Positions 8,458 through 16,938 of a stretch of 64,000 nucleotides of DNA are shown piece after piece. The position numbers were made by a program, and so were the translations under genes. Each line of letters opens with the position of its first letter. The first letter of the stretch is position 1. The notes under the pieces are model-generated. The model searched no databases. It worked only from the letters and a program-made list of their open reading frames with translations, and was not told the DNA's origin. The DNA comes from Corynebacterium sp. p3-SID1145 (GTDB lineage: Bacteria > Actinomycetota > Actinomycetes > Mycobacteriales > Mycobacteriaceae). The DNA lies in the NCBI GenBank assembly GCA_025144245.1, contig JALXXC010000002.1, positions 186,001-250,000 on the forward strand. Reading direction: 5' to 3'.

Positions 8458-9654
8458 CTAGGCGGACTGGGGAGCGAACGGCACCTGCTGCGGCTGAGCG
8501 CAGGTCGCGGCCGGATCGTGGTTCGCCACCTCGACACCGAGCCGCTGCAATTCGGGCACGACCCCTTCCCCGACGTGGAAGGTCTCTTCCAGGTGCGGGT
8601 AGCCGGAGAGGATGAAGTGGCCGAAACCTTCGTCGATGTACTCCTTGATCAATGCCGCCACCTCGGCGTACGAGCCGACAAGCGCCGTTCCCGCCCCGCC
8701 GCGCACGAGCCCGATGCCCGCCCACAGCCCGGGGTAAATCTCCAGGTCGTGCGGGTCCTGCCCGGAGCGAAATGCGCGTCCCCGCCCGTGCAGCTCCGTC
8801 ATGCGGCGCTGGCTCTCCGATTGCGACCTGGCCAGGCCGCGCTGGATCTTCTCGACGTCCTCAGGGCTGATGCCGGACTGCAGACGAGCAGCCTCGGCCC
8901 ACGCCTCCTCGCTCGTCGGCCGGGCGATGACGTGGAAGCGGATGCCGTAGTCGAGTTCCCGGCCGAGGTCGGCCGCCGCGCTCGCAACACTTGTGCGCTT
9001 TTCTCCCGCCGCGCCGGGTGTCTCGCCCCAGGTCAGGAAGACATCGGCATGGCGGGAGGCGACGTCGACCGCGCCCGCGCTCGAACCGCCGAGGTAGATA
9101 GGCGGGCTTGTCTGCGGCCGCTTGGCCAGGCTCGCATTGTCGGCAGTGGCGTACTTTCCCGCGTAGTCGATCGGCTCCGGCGAGCTCCAGAGGTGGCGGG
9201 TGATGTCGAGCACCTCCCCGGCGCAGGCGTAGCGCTCGGGCTTGCTCAAAGTGTCGCCGTAGGCTCGTTGCTCGTGGTCCTCTCCGCCGACGACGACGTT
9301 GAGCAGCAGGCGGTTGTCGGAGAGCGCCTGGTACGTAGCGGCTTGCTGAGCCAGCAGCAGCGGGGAGACGAGTCCGGGGCGCAGCGCGACGAGGAACTTC
9401 AGCTTGCTGGTCGCCCCGATGAGAGCTGCGGTGGCGATCCATGCGTCTTCGCACCATTGCCCCGTCGGGGTGAGGACGGACTCGAAGCCGTTGTGTTCCG
9501 CCGCGAGCGCGATCTGGGTGAGGTACGTCAGATCCGCCTCGCGTTGGCCGGTGTGCAGCCCCGCTCCGTGTCCGCCCGACATGATCGTTCGGGAGTCGCC
9601 GTAGGTGGGTAGAAACCAGTGAAGAGTTGCTTTCTTGTGCTGTGAATGTGCCAT
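8458..9654 (-). CDS. ssuD: FMNH2-dependent alkanesulfonate monooxygenase
   Basis: A 398-residue LLM-family enzyme, first gene of the operon. SsuD features include WFLPTYGDSR near the N-terminus, GFESVLTPTGQWCEDAW, FLVALRPGLVSP and the flavin-site NVVVGGEDHEQ, with ILSGYPHLEE near the C-terminus. It oxidises C1-C10-type alkanesulfonates to aldehyde and sulfite. The C-terminal tail of about 30 residues is extended. A McbR-like operator lies 10 bases upstream of the ATG, suggesting repression when sulfur is plentiful. Confidence 0.9.
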   Translation of the reverse strand: MAHSQHKKATLHWFLPTYGDSRTIMSGGHGAGLHTGQREADLTYLTQIALAAEHNGFESVLTPTGQWCEDAWIATAALIGATSKLKFLVALRPGLVSPLLLAQQAATYQALSDNRLLLNVVVGGEDHEQRAYGDTLSKPERYACAGEVLDITRHLWSSPEPIDYAGKYATADNASLAKRPQTSPPIYLGGSSAGAVDVASRHADVFLTWGETPGAAGEKRTSVASAAADLGRELDYGIRFHVIARPTSEEAWAEAARLQSGISPEDVEKIQRGLARSQSESQRRMTELHGRGRAFRSGQDPHDLEIYPGLWAGIGLVRGGAGTALVGSYAEVAALIKEYIDEGFGHFILSGYPHLEETFHVGEGVVPELQRLGVEVANHDPAATCAQPQQVPFAPQSA

Positions 9655-9663
9655 GTCAGAAAG

Positions 9664-9679
9664 TAGACCAGGCGGTCCA
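9664..9679. promoter_or_regulatory. Candidate McbR operator at ssuD
   Basis: TAGAC-N6-GTCCA differs at one position from the C. glutamicum McbR consensus TAGAC-N6-GTCTA (from memory). It sits 10 bases upstream of the ssuD start, where it would cover the transcription start. McbR is the master repressor of sulfur metabolism in corynebacteria. Binding is not shown. Confidence 0.55.
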
Positions 9680-9806
9680 TTCTCGTTCCACCGAATGATT
9701 CACGCTGAATAAAACGCAGGTAGAAGGGCACAAGAATCTACGCGTGGATCCGCATTTCTATGACGAAACTCCAGACAGCTCGGTCTTGAGTGGGTAGGCT
9801 AGCGCT

Positions 9807-11039
9807 ATGCCCACGCTCACGCCCACGCCCGCCACCACTCCCAGTGACGCCCACCCGGTCCACTTCCGCCTCCCGGTAGACAACGCCGCACGTTGCTTGC
9901 AGCAGGCGCGGATCCACCCCGGCATCACCCGCCGGCAGCTCCAGGCCGATCTGGGCCTGACCCAGCCAACCACCACCCGCCTCATCACCCGGCTCGAAAC
10001 GGCGGGCCTAGTCAGCCTTGGGGCCCCGCAGGGCGAATGCTCCTCCTCCGGCCGCCCGAGCGCCGGCGTTTACGTTGATGGCGCTGACCTTGTCGCGGCG
10101 GGAGCGCATGTCGGGAAAAGAGAGACTCACGTCGTGCTCACGGATCTCAGCGGTGCCGTTCTGGCCCAAGAGCTGGTGCCCCACGATGTGAGCACCACCA
10201 CCGCGAGAGAAACGCTTGAGGCGATAGCGTGGCGCCTCGCCCACCTTTCGCGCAGGTCGCCGCACCCAGTGCGCCACGTCGGTGTCGCATTTTCCGCCGA
10301 TATTGGCCCCGACGGCACCATCACGAGCGCCACCTACGGTTGGGACCGCGTCCCGGCCCATGCGGAGATTTCCGCGGCCCTGCATAACGCAGCACCGGCC
10401 GCGAACTTCACGCCACAGTTCACTGTGGAGGTAAGTACAGGCGTTGCCGCTATGGCCGCCCATGAGCTGGCCTATACCGATCTCGCCGCGCACAACGACC
10501 CGGCTGTAGCCTCCTCGCTCTACGTTTACGCGCGCGAGGTCTTGGGCTACGCCTGGATCGTCCACGGCGCGATCCACCGGCCCCGCCTCGGGCACCAAAC
10601 TCCCCTGGTGGCGCGCCTCCTTGAGGGCTCCCCGTTACTAGAACCCGCGCAACGCCGCGGAATCGACCCGCTCAGTGTCACCGCGCTTCTCGACGCCGCC
10701 GCCGAGCACGGCCACGCGACATCCAGTATGGTCGAGCTCGTCGAAACGGCGCGCAACGATGCCTCGTTGGCCGCCTTACTCGACCACCGTGCGGATATTC
10801 TCGCCGCGGTCATCAACATCGCGGTACAGGTCATCGACCCGTCGTCCGTGGTGTTCGCAGGCGAGACGTTCAGCGCGGATCCGCAGCGGACGCATCGGAT
10901 CGCTCAACGCATCAGGGAAACGTCGTACGACGACTGCGCCCTCAAGGCTTACCCGGCCAACGTGGCGGTCGTCGGTCAAGCGGCCAAGACCATTGCACTG
11001 CACGTGCCGTGGCAGCACCCACTTGGCGTGCAAGCCTAG
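9807..11039 (+). CDS. ssuR: ROK-family transcriptional regulator (SsuR-like)
   Basis: A 410-residue protein with an N-terminal helix-turn-helix (about residues 36-70, GITRRQLQADLGLTQPTTTRL) and a C-terminal ROK domain. The ROK domain is without an obvious intact sugar-kinase zinc signature, so it probably senses a ligand without phosphorylating it. It is divergent from the sulfonate operon with 152 bases between them. In C. glutamicum the ROK-type SsuR activates sulfonate-use genes and is also encoded near gyrA (from memory), which supports the name. Its 3' end overlaps the convergent DUF3566 gene by 4 bases. Confidence 0.8.
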   Translation: MPTLTPTPATTPSDAHPVHFRLPVDNAARCLQQARIHPGITRRQLQADLGLTQPTTTRLITRLETAGLVSLGAPQGECSSSGRPSAGVYVDGADLVAAGAHVGKRETHVVLTDLSGAVLAQELVPHDVSTTTARETLEAIAWRLAHLSRRSPHPVRHVGVAFSADIGPDGTITSATYGWDRVPAHAEISAALHNAAPAANFTPQFTVEVSTGVAAMAAHELAYTDLAAHNDPAVASSLYVYAREVLGYAWIVHGAIHRPRLGHQTPLVARLLEGSPLLEPAQRRGIDPLSVTALLDAAAEHGHATSSMVELVETARNDASLAALLDHRADILAAVINIAVQVIDPSSVVFAGETFSADPQRTHRIAQRIRETSYDDCALKAYPANVAVVGQAAKTIALHVPWQHPLGVQA

Positions 11040-11377
11040 CGGTAGTCGGTCAACTCGAGGCCGATGCCGCCGACGAGGTCGGCCAGGGCGTTGTAGATGA
11101 ACGCCGTGAGCGGGGCCATGATGGCCACGAACACCACGCCGATCGCGCCGGCCAGGGCGGCGAGGGCGATGACGAGCGGGAAGTTGATGATGGTCTCCCC
11201 GCCCACACCGCCGATGAGCGAGTTGATGGACTCCACTACCCCGGCGGCGTCGACGGCGAAGTAGAGCACGGTCACGGCGAGCAGCCACGCGACGAACCCA
11301 ATGAGCGCCATGAGGATGCCCACTTTGAAAGCGCTCCCCGGGCGGATGCGGGTGACGGTGACATTGCGTGCTGCCAT
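11036..11377 (-). CDS. DUF3566 membrane protein
   Basis: A 113-residue protein with two long hydrophobic segments (about residues 20-42 and 66-92) separated by a loop with GGVGGETIINF. This is the pattern of the actinobacterial DUF3566 family usually encoded just after gyrA. It starts 3 bases after the gyrA stop, so it is co-transcribed with gyrA. Molecular function unknown. Confidence 0.85.
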   Translation of the reverse strand: MAARNVTVTRIRPGSAFKVGILMALIGFVAWLLAVTVLYFAVDAAGVVESINSLIGGVGGETIINFPLVIALAALAGAIGVVFVAIMAPLTAFIYNALADLVGGIGLELTDYR

Positions 11378-11380
11378 GCT

Positions 11381-13945
11381 CTACTCCTTCCCGTCGGTCT
11401 CGACGGAGTTGACGTTCACCGGGTCAGCACCCTGGTCGAGGGTCTTCTCGCCCTTGGCCACGGCGGTGGCTTCCTGCTCGCCTTCGTCCTCGACGTTGAC
11501 GTCGATAGCCAGCAGTTCGTTGCCCTCAGCCAGGTCCACGAGTCGGACACCCATTGTGGCGCGCGAGGACGGGCGGATCTGGTTGACCTCGGTGCGGATG
11601 ACGCCGCCGGCGGACGTGATGGCGAAGATCTGGTCGTCTTCCTCCACCGCGAGTGCGCCGATGAGCTTGCCGCGCTTCGGGGTGTACTTGAACGTCATCA
11701 CGCCCATGCCGCCGCGGCCCTGCGGGTTGTACTCCGAGATCGGGGTGCGCTTGCCGTAGCCGCCGGAGGTGGCCACGAGGAGGAAGTCGTCTTCCTTCAC
11801 CGTGGTCATGGCCAGCAGCTGGTCGTCGCCGCGGAAGCGCATGCCCTTCACGCCGGCAGTGGCGCGACCCATCGGGCGGAGCTGCTCGTCGTCGGCGGTG
11901 AAGCGGATGGACTGGCCCTGCTCGGAGACGAGCAGGATGTCATCGTCCGCGCTGACTAGGGATGCACCGATGAGGGCGTCACCCTCGTTGAGGTTGATCG
12001 CGATCAGCCCGGCGGAGCGGGCGGACTCGTAGTCGGTCAGGCGGGACTTCTTCACGCGGCCGTCGCGGGTAGCCAACACCAAGTACGGGGCGTCCTGGTA
12101 GGTCTGGATCTGGATGACCTGGGCGATCTTCTCTTCCGGCTGGAATTCCAGCAGGTTCGCCACATGCTGTCCGCGTGCGGTTCGGCCGGCCTCCGGCAGC
12201 TCGTAGGCCTTGAGGCGGTAGACGCGGCCGAAGTTGGTGAAGAAGAGGATCCAGTCGTGCGTGGAGCAGACGAAGAAGTTCTTCACCACATCGTCCTGCT
12301 TCAGTTCTGCACCGCGGACACCCTTGCCGCCGCGTTTCTGGGACTTGTAGGCATCGACCTTGGTGCGCTTGGCGTAGCCGGTCGCGGTGATGGTGACCAC
12401 GACGTTTTCGCGGGCGATGAGGTCTTCCTCGGTGACGTCGCCGGTAGCCGCGACGAGGCGGGTGCGGCGCTCGTCGCCATGCTTGTCGACGACCTCCTTC
12501 AGCTCCTCTGCCACAATCGCGCGCTGGCGCTCCGGCTTGGCCAGGATGTCCTTGTAGTCGGCGATCTCGGCCTCAATGGCGGCCAGATCGTCGACAATCT
12601 TCTGGCGCTCGAGAGCGGCGAGACGGCGCAGCTGCATGGCGAGGATGGCGTCGGCCTGAACCTCGTCGACGTCGAGAAGCTCCATGAGGCCCGTGCGTGC
12701 CTCGTCGACCGTCGGGGAACGGCGGATGAGCGCGATGACCTCGTCGAGCATGTCCAACGCCTTGACCAGGCCGCGCAGGATGTGGGCGCGCTTTTCGGCT
12801 TCGTCGAGGCGGTACTGGGTGCGCCTGACGATGACCTCGATCTGGTGGGCCACGTAGTAGCGGAGCATCTGGTCGAGGCGGAGAGTGCGCGGCACACCGT
12901 CGACAAGCGAGAGCATGTTGGCGCTGAAATTCGACTCGAGCGGCGAGTGCTTGTACAGGTTGTTCAGCACGACGCGTGGCACGGCATCACGCTTGAGCGT
13001 GATGACGATGCGCATGCCCACGCGGTCCGAGGACTCGTCCTCGATCTTGGAGATGCCGGTCATCTTGCCCGCGGCGACCTGCTCCGCGATGCCGGAGATG
13101 AAGTTGTCCGGGTTGACGTTGTACGGCAACTCGGTGATGACGATGACCTGGCGGGTGCCCACTTCCTCGATTTCGGTGACACCGCGCATACGGATGGAAC
13201 CGCGGCCGGTGGTGTAGGCGTCCTTGATGCCCTGGTCGCCGACGATGAGGCCTGCGGTGGGGAAATCCGGGCCCTTGACGCGCTCCATGCACGCCTCAAG
13301 CGTGGTCTTGTCGTCCGCGTCGTGGTTGTCGAGGATCCAGTAGATCGCTTCGGCCAGCTCGCCCAGGTTGTGCGGTGGGATGTTGGTTGCCATGCCCACG
13401 GCGATACCGGACGAGCCATTGAGCAGCAGGTTCGGCACACGGGACGGGAGCACGACGGGCTCCTGCGCCTTGCCGTCGTAGTTGGGCACGAAGTCCACGG
13501 CGTTCTCGCGGATGTCGCGCACCATCTCCATGGACAGCGACGTCATCTTGCACTCGGTGTAACGCATGGCGGCCGGGCCGTCGTTACCGCGGGAGCCGAA
13601 GTTGCCCTGCCCGTCCACGAGCGGGTACCGCATGACCCACGGCTGCGCGAGACGAACCAGGGTGTCGTAAATAGCGGAGTCGCCGTGCGGGTGGAATTGA
13701 CCCATCGTGTCGGAGACCGGACGGGCGGACTTCACGTACGAGCGCTCCGGGCGGTAGCCGGAGTCGTACATCGCGTAGACAATGCGGCGGTGCACGGGCT
13801 TCATGCCGTCGCGCACGTCAGGCAGTGCGCGGCCGACGATGACGCTCATGGCGTAGTCGATGTAGCTGGTCTGCATCTCCTCGTTGATGTCAATGGGGAG
13901 GATGCGGTCGCCTTCGCTACCACCACCGAAAATATCGTCACTCAA
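11381..13945 (-). CDS. gyrA: DNA gyrase subunit A
   Basis: An 854-residue, full-length GyrA. The breakage-reunion domain contains the active-site Tyr in [12 protein letters not shown] (near residue 130), and the QRDR reads [11 protein letters not shown] with the usual Ser and Asp, so there is no common quinolone-resistance substitution. The C-terminal half has the six-bladed pinwheel with the GyrA-box [10 protein letters not shown]. With GyrB it introduces negative supercoils ahead of forks. The start is a TTG with a GAAAGG Shine-Dalgarno. The C-terminal tail is acidic ([16 protein letters not shown]). Confidence 0.98.
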   Translation of the reverse strand: MSDDIFGGGSEGDRILPIDINEEMQTSYIDYAMSVIVGRALPDVRDGMKPVHRRIVYAMYDSGYRPERSYVKSARPVSDTMGQFHPHGDSAIYDTLVRLAQPWVMRYPLVDGQGNFGSRGNDGPAAMRYTECKMTSLSMEMVRDIRENAVDFVPNYDGKAQEPVVLPSRVPNLLLNGSSGIAVGMATNIPPHNLGELAEAIYWILDNHDADDKTTLEACMERVKGPDFPTAGLIVGDQGIKDAYTTGRGSIRMRGVTEIEEVGTRQVIVITELPYNVNPDNFISGIAEQVAAGKMTGISKIEDESSDRVGMRIVITLKRDAVPRVVLNNLYKHSPLESNFSANMLSLVDGVPRTLRLDQMLRYYVAHQIEVIVRRTQYRLDEAEKRAHILRGLVKALDMLDEVIALIRRSPTVDEARTGLMELLDVDEVQADAILAMQLRRLAALERQKIVDDLAAIEAEIADYKDILAKPERQRAIVAEELKEVVDKHGDERRTRLVAATGDVTEEDLIARENVVVTITATGYAKRTKVDAYKSQKRGGKGVRGAELKQDDVVKNFFVCSTHDWILFFTNFGRVYRLKAYELPEAGRTARGQHVANLLEFQPEEKIAQVIQIQTYQDAPYLVLATRDGRVKKSRLTDYESARSAGLIAINLNEGDALIGASLVSADDDILLVSEQGQSIRFTADDEQLRPMGRATAGVKGMRFRGDDQLLAMTTVKEDDFLLVATSGGYGKRTPISEYNPQGRGGMGVMTFKYTPKRGKLIGALAVEEDDQIFAITSAGGVIRTEVNQIRPSSRATMGVRLVDLAEGNELLAIDVNVEDEGEQEATAVAKGEKTLDQGADPVNVNSVETDGKE

Positions 13946-14021
13946 GGTTCAAGGCCTTTCAGTTAGAGACAGTTCACACAGCAGTTTACGCGCCGCGAGA
14001 ACCATTCCCCCGCTCCCATGC

Positions 14022-14040
14022 GGTATCAGAGTGATACCAT
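14022..14040 (+). promoter_or_regulatory. Palindromic operator and -10 box of the RHH/Doc-like pair
   Basis: GGTATCA-gag-TGATACC is a perfect 7-bp inverted repeat (14022-14038) that overlaps a -10 box TACCAT (14035-14040). The box is 7 bases before the ATG at 14048, implying a leaderless transcript. A repeat covering the promoter of an antitoxin-like gene is the usual arrangement for autorepression by a ribbon-helix-helix dimer. Confidence 0.65.
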
Positions 14041-14047
14041 CACGATC

Positions 14048-14272
14048 ATGGCTATGACGCTTAGGCTCTCCGCCGAGGAGGATCGCGCGCTCGTCTTGCT
14101 CGCCAGCGCATGGGGGTGCAGCAAACACGAAGCAGCCACGCGCGCGGTGGTCATCTCCGCAAGCAGACTGCTTGACGACGCCGCCGTGGCCTCCCTTGCC
14201 CACGACACCGTCCCCGGCCGTGCCGCGTTGGCCGCCCGCATCCGCCGCGCCCGGCCCAACGAGGCGGATTAA
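14048..14272 (+). CDS. Ribbon-helix-helix (CopG-like) antitoxin-type protein
   Basis: A 74-residue protein beginning MAMTLRLSAEEDRALVLLAS, the beta-strand plus helix pattern of RHH DNA-binding proteins, followed by SKHEAATRAV. The start at 14048 is chosen because TLRL is the canonical strand near the N-terminus and a -10 box lies 7 bases upstream; an upstream ATG at 14018 would lie ahead of that box and of the palindrome. The C-terminal tail (AALAARIRRARPNEAD) would contact the partner. It is encoded 18 bases before a Doc-like gene, so the pair looks like a type II toxin-antitoxin module. Confidence 0.7.
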   Translation: MAMTLRLSAEEDRALVLLASAWGCSKHEAATRAVVISASRLLDDAAVASLAHDTVPGRAALAARIRRARPNEAD

Positions 14273-14290
14273 CACCGCCGAATCCGCTGC

Positions 14291-14566
14291 ATGAAACCTT
14301 TAAGCCCTGAACAGCTGCTCATCATTGCGGACGAGTGCTGCGCGAAGTGGGGCCCTTCTGCCGCTGTGCGCAGTTATTCCGCGATCTGCGCCGCCGCGGC
14401 GATTCCCGGCGCGAAGCTGGACGGCCTCCCTGTTTTCGACTCCCCCGCCGCCGCGGCCGACGCCCTTGCCCGCGGCATTGAGCGCCTCGAACCGCTGACC
14501 GATTTCAATCCGCCCTTCGCCGACACCGCCGCGGAGATCTATCTGCGCTGGTGCGAGCGCGATTGA
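14291..14566 (+). CDS. Degenerate Doc/Fic-like protein
   Basis: A 91-residue protein whose start (LSPEQLLIIADECC) and middle (AAAAIPGAKLDGLPVFDSPAAAADAL) follow the plan of short Doc toxins (about 120 residues). Where Doc has N-H-P-F-x-D-G-N-K-R, this protein has NPPFADTAAE: the catalytic His and the GNKR nucleotide-binding residues are gone. If related to Doc it should not phosphorylate EF-Tu by the known mechanism. It may be a decayed toxin or a corynebacterial branch with another role. Function not assigned. Confidence 0.5.
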   Translation: MKPLSPEQLLIIADECCAKWGPSAAVRSYSAICAAAAIPGAKLDGLPVFDSPAAAADALARGIERLEPLTDFNPPFADTAAEIYLRWCERD

Positions 14567-14567
14567 T

Positions 14568-14717
14568 GCACCCAGTTTCCGTCAGAAGGAACTGCAGAAG
14601 GCTAACGCGCAGTGGATGGCCATTCAGCGCCAGGCAATGGACGAGCTGTGTAAGTACATTCCCCTGCCGCAGCAAAACCAGAATCAGCAGTCCAACCAGC
14701 AGCGTCAGGGTCAGTAA
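14568..14717 (+). pseudogene. Possible C-terminal coding remnant
   Basis: Frame 3 is open across this stretch and reads FRQKELQKANAQWMAIQRQAM, then DELCKYIPLP and a Gln/Asn-rich tail ending in TAA at 14715. Codon choice looks coding (many G/C third positions), yet there is no convincing start or ribosome site, and upstream the frame lies inside the Doc-like gene. I read it as the end of a lost gene. A short real peptide from ATG at 14616 is possible. Confidence 0.35.
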
Positions 14718-14726
14718 CCCGCCTGT

Positions 14727-14802
14727 CAACAGCCACAAAAAGCGATACTCCCCCACATTATGTAGCGTCGCATCGGAACGTTTGTTACATTTGTGGCTGT
14801 TG
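14727..14802. repeat. 13-bp inverted repeat bounding 50 bp
   Basis: CAACAGCCACAAA (14727-14739) and its exact complement TTTGTGGCTGTTG (14790-14802) enclose 50 bases. No T-run follows, so it is not a normal terminator. It could be the ends of a decayed small mobile element or a pair of protein-binding half sites. The rest of the gap 14718-14945 has no gene I can support. Confidence 0.5.
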
Positions 14803-14945
14803 TGGTTGCAGTGATTCATGTGAACCTGTGGCGGAAGAACTGCAACTTGAATGGGAATCAGCGGTCCCGCGAGCACCAACAAGGGTGAACGCGCGGGGCC
14901 GTTTCCCTGTTTCCGGACCAGTTCGCAGATCACAAGGCAGTTAAG

Positions 14946-15392
14946 ATGGCCCGCGTGACTGACTTGAAAACTCTCCTGAATGCCCCCACCCGCACCGAGG
15001 TCGTCGCCGACCTGACCACACTGGCGGACACAACCATCGCCAACCAGTCGGGCCTGACCGGCATGGCATTGAAGTCCGCTGTCGGCGCCGCGAAGAAAGC
15101 GGACGCGGACGCGCTGAGCAAGGGCATCAACCAGCTCATGCCGAGCATCGTCGAGGAGCTCACACCCCACTGGGAGTCTTACGAGGGTTCCGGCAAGTCC
15201 AGCTTCGGCGCCCATCTCGCCGACAACGAGGACAGCGTCACCGAGTCCGTGCTGAAGATCGGCGATTCTTTCGCCGACCGCGCCCCCGCCCCGGTGCAGA
15301 AGGTGTACTCCTCCATGCGCGGCAAGGTCGGCAAGATCATCGCCCCCGCTCTGCCGGAGTTCGGCGACATCATCGAGCGCCACGCTAAGTAG
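14946..15392 (+). CDS. Conserved actinobacterial protein, DUF6918-like
   Basis: A 148-residue soluble protein starting MARVTDLKTLLNAP, largely helical and Ala/Asp-rich, with no signal peptide or membrane segment. It resembles a family I remember as DUF6918, small proteins of actinobacteria with unknown role; that match is from memory. It is a single gene, with 63 bases separating it from the TPP riboswitch. Confidence 0.7.
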   Translation: MARVTDLKTLLNAPTRTEVVADLTTLADTTIANQSGLTGMALKSAVGAAKKADADALSKGINQLMPSIVEELTPHWESYEGSGKSSFGAHLADNEDSVTESVLKIGDSFADRAPAPVQKVYSSMRGKVGKIIAPALPEFGDIIERHAK

Positions 15393-15455
15393 TAAACGCG
15401 CACTACACCCGCGCCCAGGCCGCCGTTCACAGAAATTGGTAGCGTGGGCGGGCAA

Positions 15456-15535
15456 GACACGGGGTGCCTTGCTCAAGCAAGGCTGAGATCACACCCGCCG
15501 AACCTGATCGAAGCCATCTTCGCGGAGGGATTGTC
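15456..15535 (+). promoter_or_regulatory. TPP riboswitch upstream of tandem tenA genes
   Basis: The conserved blocks are present in order: ACACGGGGTGCC, GGCTGAGA, CACCC, GAACCTGATC and GCGGAGGGA. The first nine bases GACACGGGG (15456-15464) are exactly complementary to CCCCGTGTC at 15545-15553, just upstream of the tenA Shine-Dalgarno GGAAGGAC (15573-15580). Pairing of those two would break the sensor, so it is a likely ligand-free alternative structure. Confidence 0.95.
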
Positions 15536-15586
15536 TTGCAACGGCCCCGTGTCCGCTAGTTCCACGTCAACTGGAAGGACACAACA

Positions 15587-16246
15587 TTGACTAGATTCAG
15601 CGACGAGCTGCGCGACACCCACCGCGAGAAGTGGGACGCCGCAGTGGGTCACCGTTTCGTGCAAGAGCTTTTCGACGGCACGATCGACGACGGTGTCATG
15701 GCCGGCTACCTCGTGCAGGACTACCGCTTCTTGGACAGCTTCTTGCAGCTCCTCGGCGCGGCAGTGGCCACCGCGGACGAGCTCGCGCCGCGTCTGCGTC
15801 TCTCCCAGTTCATCGGTGAGGTCGCGGGCGACGAGAACACGTATTTCCTCCGCTCCTTCGAGGAGCTCGGTGTGAGCGACGAGCAGCGGGACAAGACCCC
15901 GGACACGCCTGCCTGCGCCGGTTTCACCGGTCTGATGCGCGAGGCCGCCGAGACGCGCTCGTATGCGGCAGCCCTCGGCGTTCTCGTTGTTGCTGAGTGG
16001 CTGTACCTCGATTGGGCCACGAATGCCCCAGAAGAGCGTCCGGAGAGCTTCGTGCACAACGAGTGGATCGAGCTGCACGACTACCCGGAATTCCACACGC
16101 TCGTCGAGTTCCTGCGCGGCGAGGTCGACCGCATCGGTGAGCGCAGCGAGGAAGACCGCGCCATCATCAACGATTTCTTCGGCAGAGCAGTCACGCTGGA
16201 GCTGGACTTCTTCGACAATTCCTACGAGCAACCACTGGAGGTGTAA
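15587..16246 (+). CDS. tenA: TenA-family protein, Cys-less (TenA_E) type
   Basis: A 219-residue all-helical TenA/thiaminase II-type protein with YLVQDYRFLDSF near residue 41. In classical TenA the catalytic Cys lies in a P-C-x-W/x-Y helix; here the equivalent reads VVAEWLYLDW with Glu137 in place of Cys, which places it in the TenA_E group acting in thiamine or pyrimidine salvage. The start is TTG, supported by GGAAGGAC 7 bases upstream. It is controlled by the TPP riboswitch and followed after 3 bases by a second, different TenA. Confidence 0.87.
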   Translation: MTRFSDELRDTHREKWDAAVGHRFVQELFDGTIDDGVMAGYLVQDYRFLDSFLQLLGAAVATADELAPRLRLSQFIGEVAGDENTYFLRSFEELGVSDEQRDKTPDTPACAGFTGLMREAAETRSYAAALGVLVVAEWLYLDWATNAPEERPESFVHNEWIELHDYPEFHTLVEFLRGEVDRIGERSEEDRAIINDFFGRAVTLELDFFDNSYEQPLEV

Positions 16247-16249
16247 AAA

Positions 16250-16912
16250 ATGGGCCTTTTTTCGCTTCTCAAAGAATCCGCCCCGGAGTGGGACCCGTAC
16301 ATCCACCACGCATTCGTTGAGGACCTGGGCGAAGGCACTCTCCCGCTGCCGATCTTCCAGGACTACCTGGTGCAGGACTATCTGTTCCTGGTCCAGTACG
16401 CCCGCGCGAACGCGCTCGGAGCCTACAAGTCCCGCACGCTCGCCGAGGTCGAATCCGCGGCGCAGGGCCTGTCCGCCACCATCCACGAGACGAATCTCCA
16501 CCGCCGCCTGACGGAGCGCTGGGGCATTTCCACCGAGGAGCTCGAGCGCGTGCCTGAGAAGAAGTCCACGGTCGCCTACACCCGCTACGTGCTCGACACG
16601 GGCATGGCGGGCGACCTGCTGGAGCTGCAGATCGCGCTTGCGCCGTGTCAGATCGGTTATGCGGAGATCGGCACCTATTTGGAGCCGAAGCTTAAGGAGA
16701 ACGCTGAGCACCCGTACGCGGAGTGGATCCAGGAATACGCCGGCGACGATTTCCAGAATCAGGCGGTAGCCATGACGAAGCTTCTCGACGACCTACTGGG
16801 GGTGCCCGCCGAGGAGATCAAGGGCACGAAGCGTTTCGAGCGCCTGCTGGACATTTTCCGCACGGCAACCCGCCTGGAAGCCGACTTCTGGCAGCAGGCG
16901 CTCGACAGCTAA
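16250..16912 (+). CDS. tenA: TenA-family thiaminase II, Cys type
   Basis: A 220-residue TenA paralogue with the classical active site: ALAPCQIGYAEIG places the nucleophile at Cys133, and FQDYLVQDYLFL near residue 36 carries substrate-binding aromatic and Asp residues. It would hydrolyse aminopyrimidine breakdown products of thiamine to HMP. It shares only the fold with the gene before it, so the pair is an old divergence (E type plus C type) rather than a recent duplication. Both are under one TPP riboswitch. Confidence 0.9.
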   Translation: MGLFSLLKESAPEWDPYIHHAFVEDLGEGTLPLPIFQDYLVQDYLFLVQYARANALGAYKSRTLAEVESAAQGLSATIHETNLHRRLTERWGISTEELERVPEKKSTVAYTRYVLDTGMAGDLLELQIALAPCQIGYAEIGTYLEPKLKENAEHPYAEWIQEYAGDDFQNQAVAMTKLLDDLLGVPAEEIKGTKRFERLLDIFRTATRLEADFWQQALDS

Positions 16913-16938
16913 CTCACCCCCTACCCGGCCAAGCACTG

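Noticed and set aside
12164..13966. 600-codon open frame on the plus strand opposite gyrA
   Set aside because: A mirror frame of high-GC gyrA codons: Asp/His/Val/Leu-rich with no recognisable motif.
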